NCBI GenBank assembly: GCA_022592435.1
Contig: JABYQS010000478.1
Coordinates: 1-21,102, forward strand
Source: Cerioporus squamosus
Taxonomy: Eukaryota > Basidiomycota > Agaricomycetes > Polyporales > Polyporaceae
Length of the DNA: 21,102 bases
Direction of reading: 5' to 3'
Shown one piece after another: positions 18,601-21,102 of the stretch. The notes beneath the pieces were generated by a model. That model was not told the origin of the DNA. It worked only from the letters and a program-made list of their open reading frames with translations, and ran no database searches. Positions within the stretch are counted from its first letter, which is position 1. The number at the start of each line of letters is the position of its first letter. Both the position numbers and the translations under genes were made by a program.

Positions 18601-19798
18601 CGAGAGCAAGGCGCAAATGGTCTGATGACCCAACTATCAAGGAAAGTCCCGGGTCCCGTGTGCGCCTACTGCCTGGCAGGCGGGGAGGAGTTACGTCAAA
18701 TGGCAGTAGAAGGCGCGAGTACCTACTCGATGCGACTCGATCACACACGCTCACATGCGTTGGCCCGCTGCCTCCACCACCGCCGTGCGCACGTCTGCGT
18801 TCCCGCGACCGCCTCCCTCGCTTGGGGCTTGTGTAGCCATATATGCTTGGGCTCGCGCCCACACATGCATAGCTGCCGGCTCAGCGCGGCCGTGAGCCGT
18901 TCTACCGTCACAGTCGCTGGTACACCACCGCCTGTTCGCGCGCATTTCCACGACCCCTCCGGGTTCTCACCATCGCTTCTCCCTCTCCCTATCTTTAGGC
19001 GTCGTCCTTGCAGAGTTCAAGCAGAGCCACAAATATTCCGTAAGGACAGGATCAGCCGCTCTTCTCCTTGCCTCGTTGCAGTCGGAAAGTTGGAAGGTGG
19101 GAGTCCAAGCTCTCCTCGGCGCGCCCCATGTCCCGAGTCTATGTCCCATCTTCCTCGACAAGCACCGCAAGGCTTAGAATACCGCGTCTCTCAAGCTTAC
19201 GGCGACCTTTCGTACGTTCTTCGCCCGACTTCCATTCCTTCATTCGCCCCGTTTACGCACACCTCTTCGGCGGTCTAAGGTTCAAGTTCGACACCTGCGC
19301 TTCTTGCTTGCCTCGTTGACGCATCACGCGCTCATGTCTGACGCGCTATGTCCGAGACCTGCGAGCTGAACGCAAACCATAATGAACTCTCCTGCTTCTG
19401 TTCCACCACGTGGGGCGTTTCGTGCCTTGCATGCCGCCCTACGGCTGCCGGGGATTGGGGGGTGGTAGAAGGGATGACTCCGCCTATCTCGCGTGTCGTC
19501 TTAGAATTTCGTGCGTGGCAGCTCAAGCAGCAGAGCGCGGCCGACGGGGAGGTGGTGGACTCTCGGGGCATGTTCGAGCGGCCTTCCGATGGGAACGTGT
19601 GCCGGGAGGGTCTCAGGAATATCTTGCCGCCTCCTAACTCACATAACCGCGGAATGCGCTGTTGAGGCAACCTCTGCCATCTGGAGAGGCGTCGGCTTCT
19701 TGCGCTAGCGGTCAGTTTGCTTTCTCGTTTACCCGTCTGTCAGAGTATCTGATCGCATCGTTTGTCACCCAGATCGGACAGAAGTAGCTCACGAAGAG
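18601..19798. other. Unassigned, pyrimidine-rich stretch
   Basis: About 1.2 kb with no recognised gene. A pyrimidine tract ending in TTGCAG at about 18975-19014 looks like a splice acceptor, and the frame after it (EFKQSHKYSVRTG, ASLQSESWKVGVQALLGAP) stays open for about 55 codons to a TAG, then on again. No start codon fits. It might be an exon or the promoter and leader of the frame at 19799. Confidence 0.35.
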
Positions 19799-20435
19799 AT
19801 GTCCAACTTCACGTTCTCTGCCCCGGCTCCTGTAGGTCCCTTTGCCGACTTCCCGCCCGGTCGATTGCGGATTGCAAAGTTGCACACATCGTTATCGTTA
19901 CGGGACGACGGCGCAAGGCTAATGCTGCACTCGGAGCGCAAGGAAGCCGGGACGGTGAAGGTGCCTCGAGAACATCATCGTCAATGCGCAGAGGATCTCA
20001 GAAGAAACCGACCGGGCCGATGTCGACCGAACTCGAAAGATTTCTCTGCGTGTAGCTATCCCTTCCGGGGCCTTCTGGTGAGACCATAGCGCGGCTGCAT
20101 CTGATTTCGCTGCCGTCTCAGAGCGCGGGTCCGCGCGGTCAAGTCGCGATCGCCATGCGGGGGACAAAGTCACCGTCAAGTAGACCATCAAACTCGTGGC
20201 AAACGTTCGAACGCATCGTCGATGTGAAGAAGCCGACCAGAAGGTCGCGTCCAGTAGCACTCCTAACGCTACTCCTGAACCTACGCCACCCGTCATTCAC
20301 AAAAGAAGGGGACCATGGACTCCGCTCGCAATAGCTGGACTGTTATGTCGTGCACCTGGATTGCCTGCGATACGTGCGTGCTTGGTAAGTTTGCGTTTGC
20401 GTGCAGAGCTAGAGCCTACCCGTCATCTGAATTGA
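19799..20435 (+). CDS. Possible hypothetical gene start, frame broken
   Basis: Not recognised. The ATG at 19799 is in good context (GAAGAGATGTCC) and begins MSNFTFSAPAPVGPFADFPP, followed by GRLRIAKLHTSLSLRDDGA and MLHSERKEAGTVKV. At about 19962-19968 the protein-like signal moves to another frame (ENIIVNAQRISEETDRADV, RTRKISLRVAIPSGAF), up to a possible intron at about 20068-20120 (GTGAGA...GTCTCAG). A later frame gives ASSSTPNATPEPTPPVIHKR. These pieces are what a gene with one indel and short introns would give, but exact exon ends are not decided. No family or localisation signal is claimed. Confidence 0.35.
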
Positions 20436-21102
20436 CGGCGTATACGCTTTCGGTATGTTTTGACTGACGGGTGCAGATGATGTCGACAGCTGAGCCTCAG
20501 CCTATGCCTAGAGCGCCTGGATCGCCAATATGTTTTGCTACGGCTGGACTTCGGAACGGTGGCGTCATACCAAGTACGATGGTTTCTGCAAACGAAGAAA
20601 ACACCGGAACCTCTCCAGATATGCCTAGCGGCGAAAGCAGAGCGGATACATCCACAAATGACCAAGATCCACTTCGTGCGTGGATCCTAGCGTGCGGTTC
20701 GTGGAGCGACGGCGCAAAGGTTACCAGTCGCTACCCCACCGGTACGGACTTTGCTCCTCTCTTCGTGACTTCGCGAACGCTGACACGAAGTCGTGTAGCA
20801 CAGTAGATCCAGGAGAACCAGAACCCTCCAGAGGCGGCCGCTCGGCTGTTGCACTCTCACGACGTCGGACTCCGACCACGCAGGATCTTACCCATGTCGC
20901 ATGCCTCGGAGAAGACCAGGCGCACCGGTCGAAGCCCACGGAACGCTCGCAGCGTCGACGCGGCTCGATACGCAGAGCCAGACGCGGTCGCGCATCGCGG
21001 GCCTCTGCCTCTCCCATGCCGTCGCGGACTCTCCTCCCGCACCCACGAAAGGCAGCGGAGAGGCCATAGAGCGTCGCCGCCTGCACACGAAGCCCACGAA
21101 GC
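20436..21102. other. Right end, unassigned
   Basis: Several overlapping frames on both strands, none with a recognised motif. Plus-strand frames near 20471-20806 (PMPRAPGSP, NEENTGTSPDMPSGES) and 20680-21069 (Arg-rich) could be the continuation of the hypothetical gene at 19799 or chance. The window ends without a clear gene boundary. Confidence 0.35.

Noticed and set aside
19286..19294. GTTCGACAC resembling a tRNA B box
   Set aside because: The flanks do not pair as a T stem and no A box or acceptor stem is found at the right distance.
1..21102. CRISPR array, integrase, retrotransposon or DNA transposon
   Set aside because: No spaced repeats, no reverse transcriptase, integrase or transposase motif and no long terminal repeats were seen on either strand.

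Overview
This window looks like nuclear DNA of a filamentous basidiomycete, most likely an Agaricomycete. The genes are GC-rich and interrupted by short introns of about 44-78 nt with fungal splice signals (GTGAGT/GTATGT/GTACGT donors, CTAAC/CTGAC branch sites, CAG or TAG acceptors). Start contexts and TATA boxes also look fungal. No bacterial operons, rRNA, tRNA, CRISPR array or intact transposon was seen. Family assignments come from motif recognition; no database search was possible.

Layout, left to right. (1) 22-868 +: 3' part of an aldo/keto reductase, with three reading-frame breaks. (2) 1447-4200 +: a multi-exon SH3-PX-BAR sorting nexin of the SNX9/18/33 type. Its 5' half carries frame breaks; its 3' half is clean. 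(3) 4201-6165: mostly non-coding, holding a perfect 61-bp tandem duplication and one doubtful 150-aa frame. (4) 6166-7451 +: an intact seven-exon short-chain dehydrogenase/reductase (310 aa) with a TATA box. (5) 7958-16000: three related F-box proteins around a SAM-dependent methyltransferase. F-box 1 (minus, one indel) lies next to F-box 2 (minus, a pseudogene with at least four in-frame stops and one frame shift). The methyltransferase (minus, intact, TATA box) and F-box 3 (plus, intact, 440 aa) follow. All three F-box genes have one intron at the same place and phase, so they are tandem or segmental duplicates at different stages of decay. (6) 16000-21102: no recognisable family. It holds scattered protein-like frames with plausible splice sites, including a spliced 111-aa frame at 16377-16769, a run of disconnected frames at 17427-18600 and a possible gene start at 19799.

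The intact genes do not form an obvious pathway. The sorting nexin belongs to membrane traffic; the AKR and SDR are NAD(P)H oxidoreductases; the methyltransferase is of unknown substrate; the F-box proteins are putative SCF ubiquitin-ligase adaptors. The most interesting parts are the F-box family, with its birth-and-death signs and a hairpin lying exactly on one nonsense codon, and the unassigned right-hand third. Nothing here can be claimed as a new system. Several frame breaks sit at C/G runs and may be assembly errors.
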